Made by a program: the position numbers and the translations under genes | Notes under the pieces: generated by a model | The model's database searches: none | The model's input: only the letters and a program-made list of their open reading frames with translations | Told to the model about the DNA's origin: nothing | In this document: one piece after another, positions 54,978 to 64,000 of the stretch | How the letters are laid out: the number at the start of each line of letters is the position of its first letter | Numbering within the stretch: position 1 is the first letter of the stretch | DNA from: Symsagittifera roscoffensis | Taxonomy: Eukaryota > Xenacoelomorpha > Acoela > Convolutidae | Assembly: GCF_963678635.1 (NCBI RefSeq) | Contig: NC_087068.1 | Location: 56,576,467 to 56,640,466, forward strand | Length of the DNA: 64,000 nucleotides | Reading direction: 5' to 3'

Positions 54978-56309
54978 CGTACGTCTAGCAAGTGAAAATT
55001 CTTATTAAAAATTGCTTTCTGTGAATCACGGCGTGTTTTTGACGGACTCTAACTTTTATCTAACCAATGATCTAACCGGGCTCTAAATTTTATCTAACCA
55101 TTCAAAAACGATAAAAGTTTCTAGCTTCACAGGCAGCCTTCAGAAACTTGATTATTACGTGTTCAATAAGCTGTGTCTGAGCTAAGTTATTGACAAAAAT
55201 TTATAGTATAGCTGCAAAAAAACTTTCTGAAAATGTTTTTTTTTCTGCACCGAATTGAAATTGCTTTTGAAAACAGAACAACATTTTTCCCACTGTTTTC
55301 TCGTTCTTTTGAAAAAAATGGTTATCAAATAAATTTCAAAGAATGAGTTTGTGGGAATATATTTTTACCGAAAGATTCAAATTTTTTTCCTGGAGTCTCT
55401 AAAATTAGTTTTAAAATCATAGTTTTTTGGGTAACATAGATCAGCGCTCTCATATTTACATGAAAAACTTTTTGTGGCGTTGAAGAAATTACTATTGTTG
55501 AATAAATGATGTTAATAGTATTTTCATAGCACGAATTAGTCTGATAAGCTTTTTCATAGGTTCCATATAAGAAATTGAATAATAGCTTTTCTCTTACATG
55601 GTGACCATTTTAGCCAAAAGTATTTGTCATTAAGTCTAGTTATTTTTTTCTTTCTCTTAAATGGTACAAATCTTTTCTCTTACATGGTGGCCATTTTAGC
55701 CAAAAGTATTTGTCATCAAATCTAGTAATCAAAATCCACGAGATACACTGCAAAATGCTTAGTATAAGGAATTCAAATAAGAATGAGGTATGTCTGTTTT
55801 GTACACTTTTCAATTTCATTTTGAACACTACATTTTTTAGTAATTGACATTTTTACCCAATTGTTAAATGAATAGCAGTAATCCGAGAAGTTAGATTACT
55901 ATAAAAAAATACAAAATCGATCTATGGGGCGATATCACCATACCAGCAACTGTTGCCTCCTTTCAGTACAATTTCCGGACGGGTTTCGAAACGCCGCCTT
56001 TCGGCTGAGAGTCGAGCGCCATGCGTTTTCCTCTACTCGGACCCCAAGAAATTTTATTCCACTTCAATTTTATAGTAACAAGTTAGGTTCAAGTCTTAGA
56101 AGTGGCTGCAGCAAAATTACTGGGCACTTTCGGCTTTCATCAGTGTTCTCGTTTTTCAAGATCTTAACCCACTTCAACTTATTAGCTCTTTCAACCATTC
56201 TAAAAAATCAAAGCTTTTGTCATAGATTTCAGACGTTTTTTTGGTCTCCTGTAGACACGGCAACTAGAAATGTTGAAATTTTTAAGTCAATTTCAATATT
56301 TTAGAGTTT
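54978..56309. other. Non-coding AT-rich stretch
   Basis: A 38-bp direct repeat (CTTTTCTCTTACATGGTG-CC…CCAAAAGTATTTGTCAT) occurs at 55588 and 55673. A more GC-rich part (55940-56050) has a plus-strand frame, but no family is recognised. Confidence 0.4.
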
Positions 56310-56708
56310 TCAGTGTTCCATAATTTTTCTTTGTTTTTTACCTTCATTTGGCTTAAGGAAATTTTTCATTCTTTTTTCGGTCAAATTAATCATTAGTTTT
56401 GGCCTAAAGAGAGATGGTGGCCGCCGCAATTGACGAATTTTCCTTTCTTCGAGATTCAGCAATAAAACATGTGTTTTTGAAGGATATCGTTCACCACAGC
56501 CAACAGTTAAGCTACGCTGCCAAAATCTGGTGCTTTCCTTTATACCATATAGTTTGGTTGCATTAGGTTCAACTGATTGCATATAATAGGTATATAACGT
56601 CATTTTACATGGAACAAGCCAATACCCCGAAACTTTAGAAGGGAAAACATGCACCGACCAAAACTTAATTCCATTCCCGTTTCCACAACGTTCAGTGGGA
56701 ATACTCAA
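56310..56708 (-). other. Unassigned open frame, possible exon
   Basis: A 132-codon frame with mixed composition (KFWSVHVFPSKVSGYWLVPC, then RFWQRSLTVGCGERYPS). It has a possible donor near the end (AATGAAG|GTAAAA) but no convincing acceptor or partner exon. It could be an exon, an old element fragment or chance. No homology recognised. Confidence 0.2.
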
Positions 56709-56724
56709 TAATATACCGAAGTTT

Positions 56725-56990
56725 TACATGAGGACTATTAGGTATAAAATTATACATGGTAACAATTAGGGATCAATAATTTTCCATAGTAATCATTAGC
56801 TATAAAAATTATACATTGGGATCATTAGCTATAAAAATTATACATAGGGATCATTAGGTATAAATATTTTACATAGGGATCATTAGGTATAAAAATTTTA
56901 CATAGGGATCAATAGGTATAAATATTTACATAGGGATCATTAGGTATAAATTTTTACAAAGGGATCATTAAGTATAATCTATACCCAATG
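56725..56990 (+). repeat. Minisatellite, about 30-bp unit GGGATCATTAGGTATAAA
   Basis: About eight units of TACATAGGGATCATTAGGTA followed by TAAAAATTT, becoming more regular to the right. After the last unit an inverted piece (TATACCCAATGATCCCTATAGGGATCAA without the last repeat) follows and ends in a run of about 16 C at 57006-57022. Confidence 0.9.
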
Positions 56991-57164
56991 ATCCCTATAG
57001 GGATCAACCCCCCCCCCCCCCCGATCCCAGTGTCGTATATCTATACTACTGATGTCCTTAATCATTTTTTAAAATTTGACTGAGCATCTTTCATCGCAAC
57101 TAGCACATGCAAAATTTATAAAAAAGGTAGAGCAAGGACTCGAATATCTAAAATAATATAAGTA

Positions 57165-57415
57165 CAGGCGCGGATCTAGGAATTTCTCGAAGGGGGCAGA
57201 GTTTCAAAAAAATTTGAAATTTTTGTCGACCTTTTTTTGAGGTCGACCAAATTGATTTTCTGCTGAGAAAAATTTTAATGTCAGTCAGCCAAAAATGGAT
57301 ATCTCAAAATAGTACAAAGGGTGGACTCTTTGGGTCGGCAGAGGGTCGAATCCCTGAGGAGGGGGGTGGTGGGGTGGGGGGCGGCGACCGCCTCTCACCC
57401 CTAAATCCGCTACTG
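57165..57415 (+). mobile_element. Complete 251-bp hAT-type MITE
   Basis: Terminal inverted repeats CAGGCGCGGATCTAGG and (reversed right end) CAGTAGCGGATTTAGG match at 13 of 16 positions. The element is flanked by a perfect 8-bp duplication TATAAGTA (57157-57164 and 57416-57423). An 8-bp target duplication with CAG…GCGGAT ends is characteristic of hAT-superfamily non-autonomous elements. The interior shares blocks with 54109-54452. Confidence 0.88.
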
Positions 57416-57423
57416 TATAAGTA

Positions 57424-58724
57424 TCTCGTAATTGTTTATATTTGGAATGGCTTTTAACTCTGCTTATCTTAACCAGGTGCGTCAAGCCGATTTTCTTTTT
57501 TTGCTTACAAAGACCTATGGTGTTTACAATATAATCTAAGTTTTTTCAAAACTCAGAAAGATGGATATCGAAAAAGTAGACTCCAGTGCATTTTTTGAAA
57601 GTCAGGGTTAAATTTTGTTTTTAATTAGGGCTCGAAACTTTGTCGTAATCAATGCAATTTTGCATGACATGCAATTTCAAGAACCCGAACACAGCTGTTT
57701 GTCATACCATACAACCAATGTTTTTCGTATTTAGCCGTAATGAGGTGTCAAAGTATCTAAAAATAAAAAAAGTGTTTGTGAGCTTCGTACCAAGTATCAT
57801 TGTTTTCATAAGCCTGTAAAATACCTCTGATACTGATTCTCTATTGAACTGTTTTTTTCCTCTAAAAAATATAAAAATGCATCAAGAATCAATCAAAATG
57901 TTTTAGGTTCTAATGGGCAAATGGCTAAACTGAAATTTGAATGACAAAGACTCGGCACTCCACAAAAAAGGATACAATTTAAACAGGAACCACGCTATCA
58001 AGATGCAAATACCGTCGATCTTTATCGTCCAACTGTCAAATGGTTTTTTCATGAAAAGCCGTCAGTGACTAAATATTTCGAAAAATGGAAAATCAAAGTT
58101 GCATTAGTGTATCAAACTTAATTGAGTAAATATAGATTTTGAGATCTTGTAGGTAATCGTATCGGGATTTCACCTTCTAAATTGAACAAACAAACGATAT
58201 AATTTAGCCACTTAATCAAGTTCACTGTAGATTTCTGTGATGCAAGAATGATTCAAAAAAATCATTAAAAGTTTTTTTTAAAAAAATGAAGCAGGCGCTA
58301 AATCTAGCTGGTTTTTCAGAATACATTTTGCGTAAATGGCTGAACTATCATTTTGAAAATGAAACCAGCCCAGGTGATGCAAAAGAGAAAGATTATGGTG
58401 GTTTGAAATTTGTTTGCACTTTGCGGGAAAATTTAACTGAGAAAACAAAATGAGTAACTAAGACAACAGAACAAAATTATCTATAAAATTTTTTTTTGTC
58501 TGTGAAGCTTTGCTCACAAGTAAGTAGTAGAGTGTTGAGATATTTTGCATCAAGTTTAAACAGTCGAACTCGAAAATTAGATTTAAAAATTAGCAATAGA
58601 AACATCTGCAAACAGTTTTAGAAAAATTTAAAAGTCAGTTCTATACTTATTTATCTGTACCAGTACTGACTGGATTTTGCTAAATGGAAACAAAATTACT
58701 GGAGAGTCATTCACGGTAATTATA
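57424..58724. other. Non-coding AT-rich stretch
   Basis: Around 57650-57730 there are weak echoes of the TGCTTATCATACAATT motif family (GCATGACATGCAATTTC). Nothing else recognised. Confidence 0.4.
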
Positions 58725-59958
58725 ACAGTGCAGTAACTGTCGAGCCCCCCCACAGATTGAGATTGTACTTTCTATATCGAAAAGGAGTAATTGGCAATGA
58801 CACCCAACAGTCGATTGTATTTGTCCTTGAGACCCTTCCTGCTGCTCCTTGCACTGCTTGCCGGATCAGTCTTCCACACTTACCACTTACGACTTCCAGA
58901 TTGAGCGGAAATTAGCATAAACTTGCTTAGCTACTCAAAGAAAACCTACAGTACAGGCACCAGAAAAAGGACACGGTTTTGATCGTAACGATCCCGTTTG
59001 ATACACATGCCTTTACTAACAATATATCTAACAACAAGAAACGGGAGGGTCGGATCACATCTTGTCCGGGGGGACGATTAAAGATTTTATATATTTTTTT
59101 TTCACTATTTTTTGATTTTTCTTTTCGTTTTTTTTGTACCTGTTCTGTTTTTTTTCTTAGGTATTATACTGTTTTTTGTTTGGTTTCTTCTATATTTTAA
59201 AGTATTTTTGATCATATACCGCTCAGGAAACGGCAGAACGGCCAATCCTCCCACGATTCACGACACGTGAATGTTTGATCTCAACTATATTAAAAAGCTA
59301 AATCGGGGAATCCGGAATGCTTCCGCGTTCCGATCCACCCTTCGGGTTCTTGGTTAAGGGCCTTATTCAGAGCATCCGCTCGGCGCAGAGTGCCCTAAAT
59401 TACATACAGACGGAAAATAAAACTAGGTTATGAAGCGACTGGCTATTGTTCAAACACAGCTACATATGCTTTTAAGCCAGTTTAATTTGTGGTCCAAAAA
59501 AATCGGGTCGACGGATTCTTTACAACTTAAAGCCTTTCGGCCAAAGCGCGCAAATTAACTTCGTTCCCTGCAGAAATTGTGAGCTCATGGCTGGGCCTCA
59601 GTATCAAAAGACCACGAGGTCACTCCTAAAAGCAAGGCTGCTATATAATTATCATTTTACTATTGTTTTGTTTAGTAGATAAAAATCATCATGTCCATCG
59701 GAGATGGATCAACTTTTTTCCTCAGCTCCTAGTTTTTCATTATCTGAGAATGAACTTGATGTTAATTTAATTTAGTGCAAGACATTCAGGAAGCTTAAAC
59801 TTGTTATAAGATAAATTACAGACATTCTCTGAGACTTCTCCGGTTTCTTGAATCCAGACGAAGAGCCTCATGGTGGCCAGAAAGGGTAATGAAATCCTCC
59901 TGTTAGTATCCTGAATCTCGGGAATCGCTCCGTAACGATTGTAGCTGTACAATCGTTA
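58725..59958 (-). repeat. Repeat X copy ending in a perfect palindrome
   Basis: Matches 10191-11530 in reverse, with shared blocks CAGTAACTGTCGAGCCCCC, CCAACAGTCGATTGTATTTG, GCCGGATCAGTCTTCC, CATCCGCTCGGCGC, GGCTGGGCCTCAGTAT and GATGGATCAAC. The distal part present at 11530-12240 is missing here. No open frame of note. Confidence 0.75.
59933..59958. repeat. Perfect 11-bp palindrome with 4-base loop at X end
   Basis: TAACGATTGTA GCTG TACAATCGTTA. A decayed version lies at the matching end of the 10191 copy, which marks it as part of the repeat and close to its terminus. Confidence 0.85.
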
Positions 59959-61636
59959 GAACTCGTAGTGCTCTTCTATTAATATCCCAGACTATAATTT
60001 CTGTCGTCTCGCTCGTTAATCGAACGTCTGTATTATATCATTTAATGTTCTTATTTCTGCGGTTTCAGTTGCTGCGATAACTAAAATTGCTAGGTGTCAA
60101 GCAAGCCCAAATCGAAAACATTAAAAATCGTTCAAAACAGCTTTTTTCCCACAAAACTGTACCAGAGAAAAATACGTTGGTGACATGCATTTTTGATCAT
60201 TTTGATGAAATGTCACATTGCACATCGATGATCTTAACGAGCAACTGACTATATCATGCAAAGAACTTAACTATGCAGATGACTCAATTCTTTTCTGAAA
60301 TGATAAAAAGACTGGAGTTAAGCGAAGTGAACTTGATACAACTTGCAATCTTTTATCAAGTTACTTCCGGAAACATTTACTCCAAGTTCATGCTAAAAAA
60401 CAGAGCTCACCATATATTGTAAAAACCCCGACGAAGCAAATAATTACAAAAACGTTTAAAATATATTCTTATCAAAAATCTTATTTGTAATTTTGCGATA
60501 AATTAAAATAGCGAAGAGCTTAAAATTCCAATTGCTTTCCCATTGAAGAGCCAGTATCTGAAATTGTTGTGTTTTTATCAATGAATAGGGAATGTATAAA
60601 AATGTTTTTATTTTTAACGATACGTAGAATTTTGCCGAACTAATTTTATTTAAGTTCCGAAATGGTTCATTTTGTAGCAGCTAGCTCCCTGTTCCACAGC
60701 ATCAACACCCTCAACAGAAGTGAAAAAGAGCAATGCGAGAGCCATGTTACAGCAACTCCTAGCCTATCACTCAAAACAACTGGCTGAACCAAGGAAAGCA
60801 CCTTCGACGATTACTGAAAGACAGTCCATTTTCGGAGAAAAAAAGTGGTCGTGGAGCACGATGTGGAGAAAAACACCATAAACAGCCACAGAACCAACAA
60901 CTATCGCCCAGCTTGTAGCAGGAGCTGACAAACTGTTTAAAGTGGAAGCAGCAGCAGATACTGGCGATCATCTATTGCAGAAGGGAAGGAACACTCGGTT
61001 GTTTTAGTCAGCTACTCGGCACTGGAGTGCTAGTATTTCCTGCAAGAAAACGGCTACTCTCCAAGAGCAAACAGAACGACCCAGAGCAGCTCAAGGAACA
61101 TTTGAAGCTGCACCATAGTGATGAATTGGAGCTGAAGTCTCTGCGACTGACAGTGGTACACAACGAAAGCCTGGAATGACTGATTGGCAATATCAGGGAC
61201 AAACAATAGAGACGATCGCAGACAAGAAGGAAGGCGAAAGCAGGGCATGGGCAGAAGCTGAAAGCAGATGAAAAGTCTGCGCTTCAAAGACAAAAGTGAG
61301 GAGAGTGTGATTTGTTTTGCTTTTTGTTTTGTGAATTTTATTACTCGTGGCCTGCAAAACAATGACCACAGTACTGCAGGCCAATTTTAAAAATATAACT
61401 AACTAGGATATTTGTGTTAGACTAATTGAAGTTCTTTTAAAAATTTCAAGTGTTTGTGCCTAGACTGAAGTTTCTGACAAAAAGTCTGAAAAACGATTTT
61501 GTTGAAAACAATTTTTTTGAAATTTAGGGTCCCGAGAACAGTTTTTCGGACCAAGCTGTGCATAATTTTCAACTAAAACTAATGGGGACTGGAACATTTG
61601 AGCAATTGAGGACAGGAAAAGGTATGGCTGATAGTA
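59959..61636. other. Stretch without recognised genes
   Basis: 60000-60660 is AT-rich and featureless. 60680-61300 is GC-richer with A/G-rich plus-strand frames (for example RAMLQQLLAYHSKQLAEPRK at 60740 and AQLVAGADKLFKVEAAADTG at 60905) interrupted by stops. This looks like decayed coding sequence of unknown kind, possibly the N-terminal part of the following Penelope-like element. Confidence 0.4.
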
Positions 61637-62065
61637 GTGGAAGCCCGATCGCTGGTCGAAAAAGAAATCAAAGAACACAACAAACAGTGGTGGACATCCA
61701 CTTTCCGTTTTGTGAGGAGTCAAATTGATGCAAGATCAAAGACAACTTCCGAAAATCGTAAAAAACTAAGAAAAACTGCCCGAGAGACAAAAAAAACTCT
61801 TGGGGTAAGAGATGAGCCATCAGTTAAGGTGCGTGATAACATTGAATTGCCTGGATGGGTACATCAAATAATGCCAATGGGATTGAAACAATCAATTAGA
61901 GACAAATTTAACGAAACGCACTTTTTGGCTCATATCGACATTTTCCTCTCACAATTGAAAAACAAAAAAGCATCTGGTGAAACATTATGTGAAATAGAAG
62001 CCACGGCAAAGGCATACGCAAAACAAGTCAGGCAAACCGCAGGAGACAAAACCATGAAAAAATGA
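61637..62065 (+). pseudogene. PLE-2 N-terminal region
   Basis: A 142-codon frame with a basic start (TTSENRKKLRKTARETKKTL), then LKQSIRDKFNETHFLAHID and GETLCEIEATAKAYAKQVRQ. The last block matches the first residues kept in PLE-1. This is the region upstream of RT fingers in Penelope-like proteins. It ends by a frameshift at KTMKK; the next frame continues KKLLKDNGLLAVLFDKRVGF. Confidence 0.75.
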
Positions 62066-62620
62066 AGAAACTTCTCAAAGATAATGGTTTGCTGGCTGTG
62101 CTTTTTGATAAGAGGGTTGGTTTTTGCATAATGAGGAAACAAACGTACGAATCAAACGTATGATTTTTTACTACAAAAAAGGCAGCCACTAATGAGCTGA
62201 TACTGCAAAATTAGAAAGCACATAAAAAAATTACTTGCCATTAAAAAAAGAGACGAGATAAATGATCAATTATTTTCTAAGAAGAGGTCTTTAACATCTG
62301 AAACTTATACACTAAAGTTCCCCTGAAGGAAGCAATTAAAAATGCCTTACAGAAGCTGTACAGCCAGAAGTCTCCTCCTGAAATTCAAAGAGCAACCGTG
62401 AAAAGGCTTGCGAAAATGGCGGTCAGCAAAGTATTTTACAAGTGTAATGATTCATGGTATGTGCAAGTTGATGGTCCCTCGCTGCAATTCATGCAAAGCT
62501 ATGGCTGAAAGTAAACGAGTTTGCTCTAAAACAAGAAACAACGGAGATACAGGCAATCAATGACAAAAACGATTCCTGCCATGGGGTTCAAAAATTGGCT
62601 GGTCTTAAATTGTTCTAACC
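62066..62620 (+). pseudogene. PLE-2 reverse transcriptase, N-terminal half
   Basis: LLKDNGLLAVLFDKRVGFCIM matches the DKG-GFC-M finger block. VPLKEAIKNALQKLYSQKSP and VKRLAKMAVSKVFYKCNDSW follow the PLE-1 order. DGPSL corresponds to motif B, but the MGASLAV part is deleted and the frame then gives LWLKVNEFALKQ. CHGVQKLAGLK is the start of the zinc-finger insert. No YVDD is present. Confidence 0.75.
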
Positions 62621-62639
62621 AAGTCACCCACAGACCTGA

Positions 62640-63110
62640 GGCACGATTCCACTTGTGAAATATCCTTCTCCTTGTTTTTAACCGTTAGCAGCTTTCACAA
62701 TACCAGACTATCTCGGTTATTTATGCGTTTCAATCATCGGATATTTTAGATGATACCAGTGTCTGTACTTCAAGCACCCAACCCAATTTAATCTATATGT
62801 TAGTTTCCTGTCGCAACATTGGCGAAAACTGTTTTCGTCATTCATTGGCTGTATTTCCGTTCCGCCAGTATTTCTTATTTAGAGTAAACTCGTTTTATTT
62901 CAGCCATAGCTTTGCATGATTTACAGCGAGGGACCGTCAACTTGCACATACAATGAATCATTACCGTTGAAATATACTCTGCTGATCGCCATATTCAAAA
63001 GACTTTTCTTTGGTTGCTCTTTAACTTTCAGGAGAGGACTCCTGGCTGTACAGCGTCTGTAAGGCAATTTCAATTGCTTCCTTCGGGGGAACAATAGTGC
63101 AGAAGCTTTA
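62640..63110 (-). pseudogene. Inverted Penelope RT fragment inside PLE-2
   Basis: On the minus strand this reads PRRKQLKLPYRRCTARSPL (equivalent to the PLKEAI…LYSQKSP region by nucleotide sequence), then FNGNDSLYVQVDGPSL and, beyond a stop, the zinc-finger region CDRKLTYRLNWVGC, then RHWYHLK. It is about 85% similar to 62305-62570 in reverse orientation and extends past it, so it comes from another copy, not from a simple fold-back of this one. Confidence 0.75.
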
Positions 63111-63144
63111 GAAGTTATAGACCTCACCCCAGAAAATAATTGAT

Positions 63145-63600
63145 TTGAATATAATTTTAATGCAGGATAGGCGTGTAATCTGCAACTGGTATCAAAAACA
63201 AACAGATTCTGGGATTATATCAAACTTTAGAAGCTGCGCCCAAACACAGTATAAGTGTAGTGTTATTCAAGGCACTATTCAAGAGTTTTCAGGAGTACAT
63301 AAAACTAGGAGCAATTTGATAAGGCTATGGAAACTAAAAGGGCGCAATGGCTGAAAAATCAGTACCCTGAAAATTGGTCCGAAAATGTGGCGGCAGATGA
63401 CTTGTGCAAATTCATCGAGGGCAATGGCAAGCCACTGGATAGTGAGAGGAGTTCTTCAACTCAATCACCAAAGGATGTGAAGCCCCCAAAGCTGATGGTG
63501 CAATATAGAGGTAACCAACGCCAAAGTTTTGCAAGCAGGTTACGAAGTTTAATCAACGTTCAAGGGGTTTTCACCACAAAAAATTTAGAATCTTGTTAAC
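63145..63600 (+). pseudogene. PLE-2 RT end and linker
   Basis: RRVICNWYQKQTDSGIISNF and RSCAQTQYKCSVIQGTIQEF match PLE-1 9085-9210. After a shift at 63330, KRAQWLKNQYPENWSENVAA leads into the linker and ends at FTTKNLESC. The linker is 90 residues without catalytic motifs. Confidence 0.75.
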
Positions 63601-63683
63601 CATCGCTAAAATCAACTTTTTCTAATGACCTCAAGTCAAGAGTGGTTTAGTAACTGTCATGTAGTGGATGCACTTTCTTCTAT

Positions 63684-63955
63684 GTGGGACAAACTTTTCA
63701 AAAATTGACCACTGAAATTGAGGAACATAAGAAAGCAGCCTCATCGGTAGGCCTCCATCTTCAGCAAAGCTGTCTTCAGGAAAATAGCGCAGACTTTGGT
63801 TGGGAAAATAAAGTTATGTCGAACAACCAAACAAAACTGTTAACACTAGAGGCAATACATATCAGAGAAGAGAAACCGGACATGAACCCGAGCGAGGAGT
63901 TTAGGAGCGGGGAATTACCACAAAAGTTTGGTCTCATAAAGTTTTCGGTTTCATA
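63684..63955 (+). pseudogene. PLE-2 GIY-YIG endonuclease domain
   Basis: The upstream frame gives FYVGQTFQKLTTEIEEHKKA (the conserved Arg before EEH is Glu here), then SSVGLHLQQSC, then TKLLTLEAIHIREEKPDMNP and EEFRSGELPQKFGL. The last block holds the conserved catalytic Glu of LEA and the EFRS-ELT end of the Penelope GIY-YIG. The first Cys pair is damaged. This is the best-preserved endonuclease end in the window. Confidence 0.85.
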
Positions 63956-64000
63956 ACAAAACGCACATGTCGAAATTAAAATTGTGAATCAGACGTTTTC

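Larger units (their letters stand above)
61637..63955 (+). mobile_element. Penelope-like retroelement PLE-2 with internal inverted segment
   Basis: The N-terminal region (61637-62065), start of RT (62065-62620), inverted segment (62640-63110), RT end (63145-63350), linker (63350-63600) and GIY-YIG (63690-63955) are recognisable. It extends further 5' than PLE-1. Multiple stops and shifts. Confidence 0.85.

Noticed and set aside
56090-56160. Hammerhead-like CTGATGAAAGCCGAAAG on the minus strand
   Set aside because: It has CTGATGA and GAAA but they are only about 5 bases apart, with no closed stem II and no second strand for stems I and III.
55924-56304. 126-codon plus-strand frame
   Set aside because: Composition fits a chance frame in a GC-richer patch; no family resemblance and no splice partners.
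57335-57365. tRNA-like GGGTCGAATCCC
   Set aside because: It looks like a T-loop, but there is no acceptor, D-arm or anticodon arm around it; it belongs to the MITE.
60740-61310. A decayed gene with LAYHSKQLAEPRK and AQLVAGADKLFK segments
   Set aside because: Stops split every frame and no family could be recognised, so it is mentioned only as possible decayed coding sequence.

Overview
The window is eukaryotic, almost certainly from an invertebrate animal. It is AT-rich, has spliced GT-AG exons and no operons, and is filled with animal-type transposable elements: Ty3/gypsy and BEL/Pao LTR retrotransposons, Penelope-like elements with a GIY-YIG domain, a hAT-type MITE, a fold-back element, minisatellites and a long satellite array. 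The species cannot be told from the sequence. There is a 200-base run of N at 5730-5929, so this is a draft scaffold and repeat copy numbers may be affected by assembly.

Layout. 1-7275: gypsy element A on the minus strand, with gag, protease, RT, RNase H and integrase all recognisable but broken by frameshifts; its 3' end lies outside the window. 7290-12240: two inverted copies of a non-coding repeat (here called X) around a 5'-truncated Penelope-like element (PLE-1). 12690-12920: a 25-bp minisatellite. 13250-20460: gypsy element B on the plus strand, related to A, interrupted by an inverted fragment C (15087-15832), with its protease region deleted so that gag reads into RT. 19611-24035: three tandem 1475-bp units joining the 3' end of B to the gag of a third gypsy element D, whose gag runs on the minus strand to 26211. 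26212-31400: non-coding repeats and a GIY-YIG remnant. 31400-33550: decayed BEL/Pao gag (minus). 34003-34420: 32-bp minisatellite. 35623-36570: fold-back element. 36980-37775: BEL/Pao pol scraps (minus). 38458-41590: a gypsy-like element E (plus) with integrase and C-terminal tail but no RT. 43446-49039: satellite array of 47 units of 119 bp. 49604-51334: the only convincing host gene, three phase-compatible 3' exons on the minus strand. 51650-53640: a small decayed LTR element F. 53680-57423: minisatellites, a second fold-back element with a nested MITE fragment, and a complete 251-bp hAT-type MITE with a perfect 8-bp target duplication. 58725-59958: another X copy ending in a palindrome. 61637-63955: a second Penelope-like element (PLE-2) with an inverted piece of a related copy in its middle.

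How the parts relate: nearly everything is transposon debris, so there is no working pathway. The informative content is structural. It includes nested insertions, inverted partners, a recent three-fold tandem duplication across a junction of two retrotransposons, a satellite with local higher-order structure, and a Penelope RT carrying a PHD-like zinc-finger insert. No RNA genes, CRISPR arrays or prokaryotic features were found.
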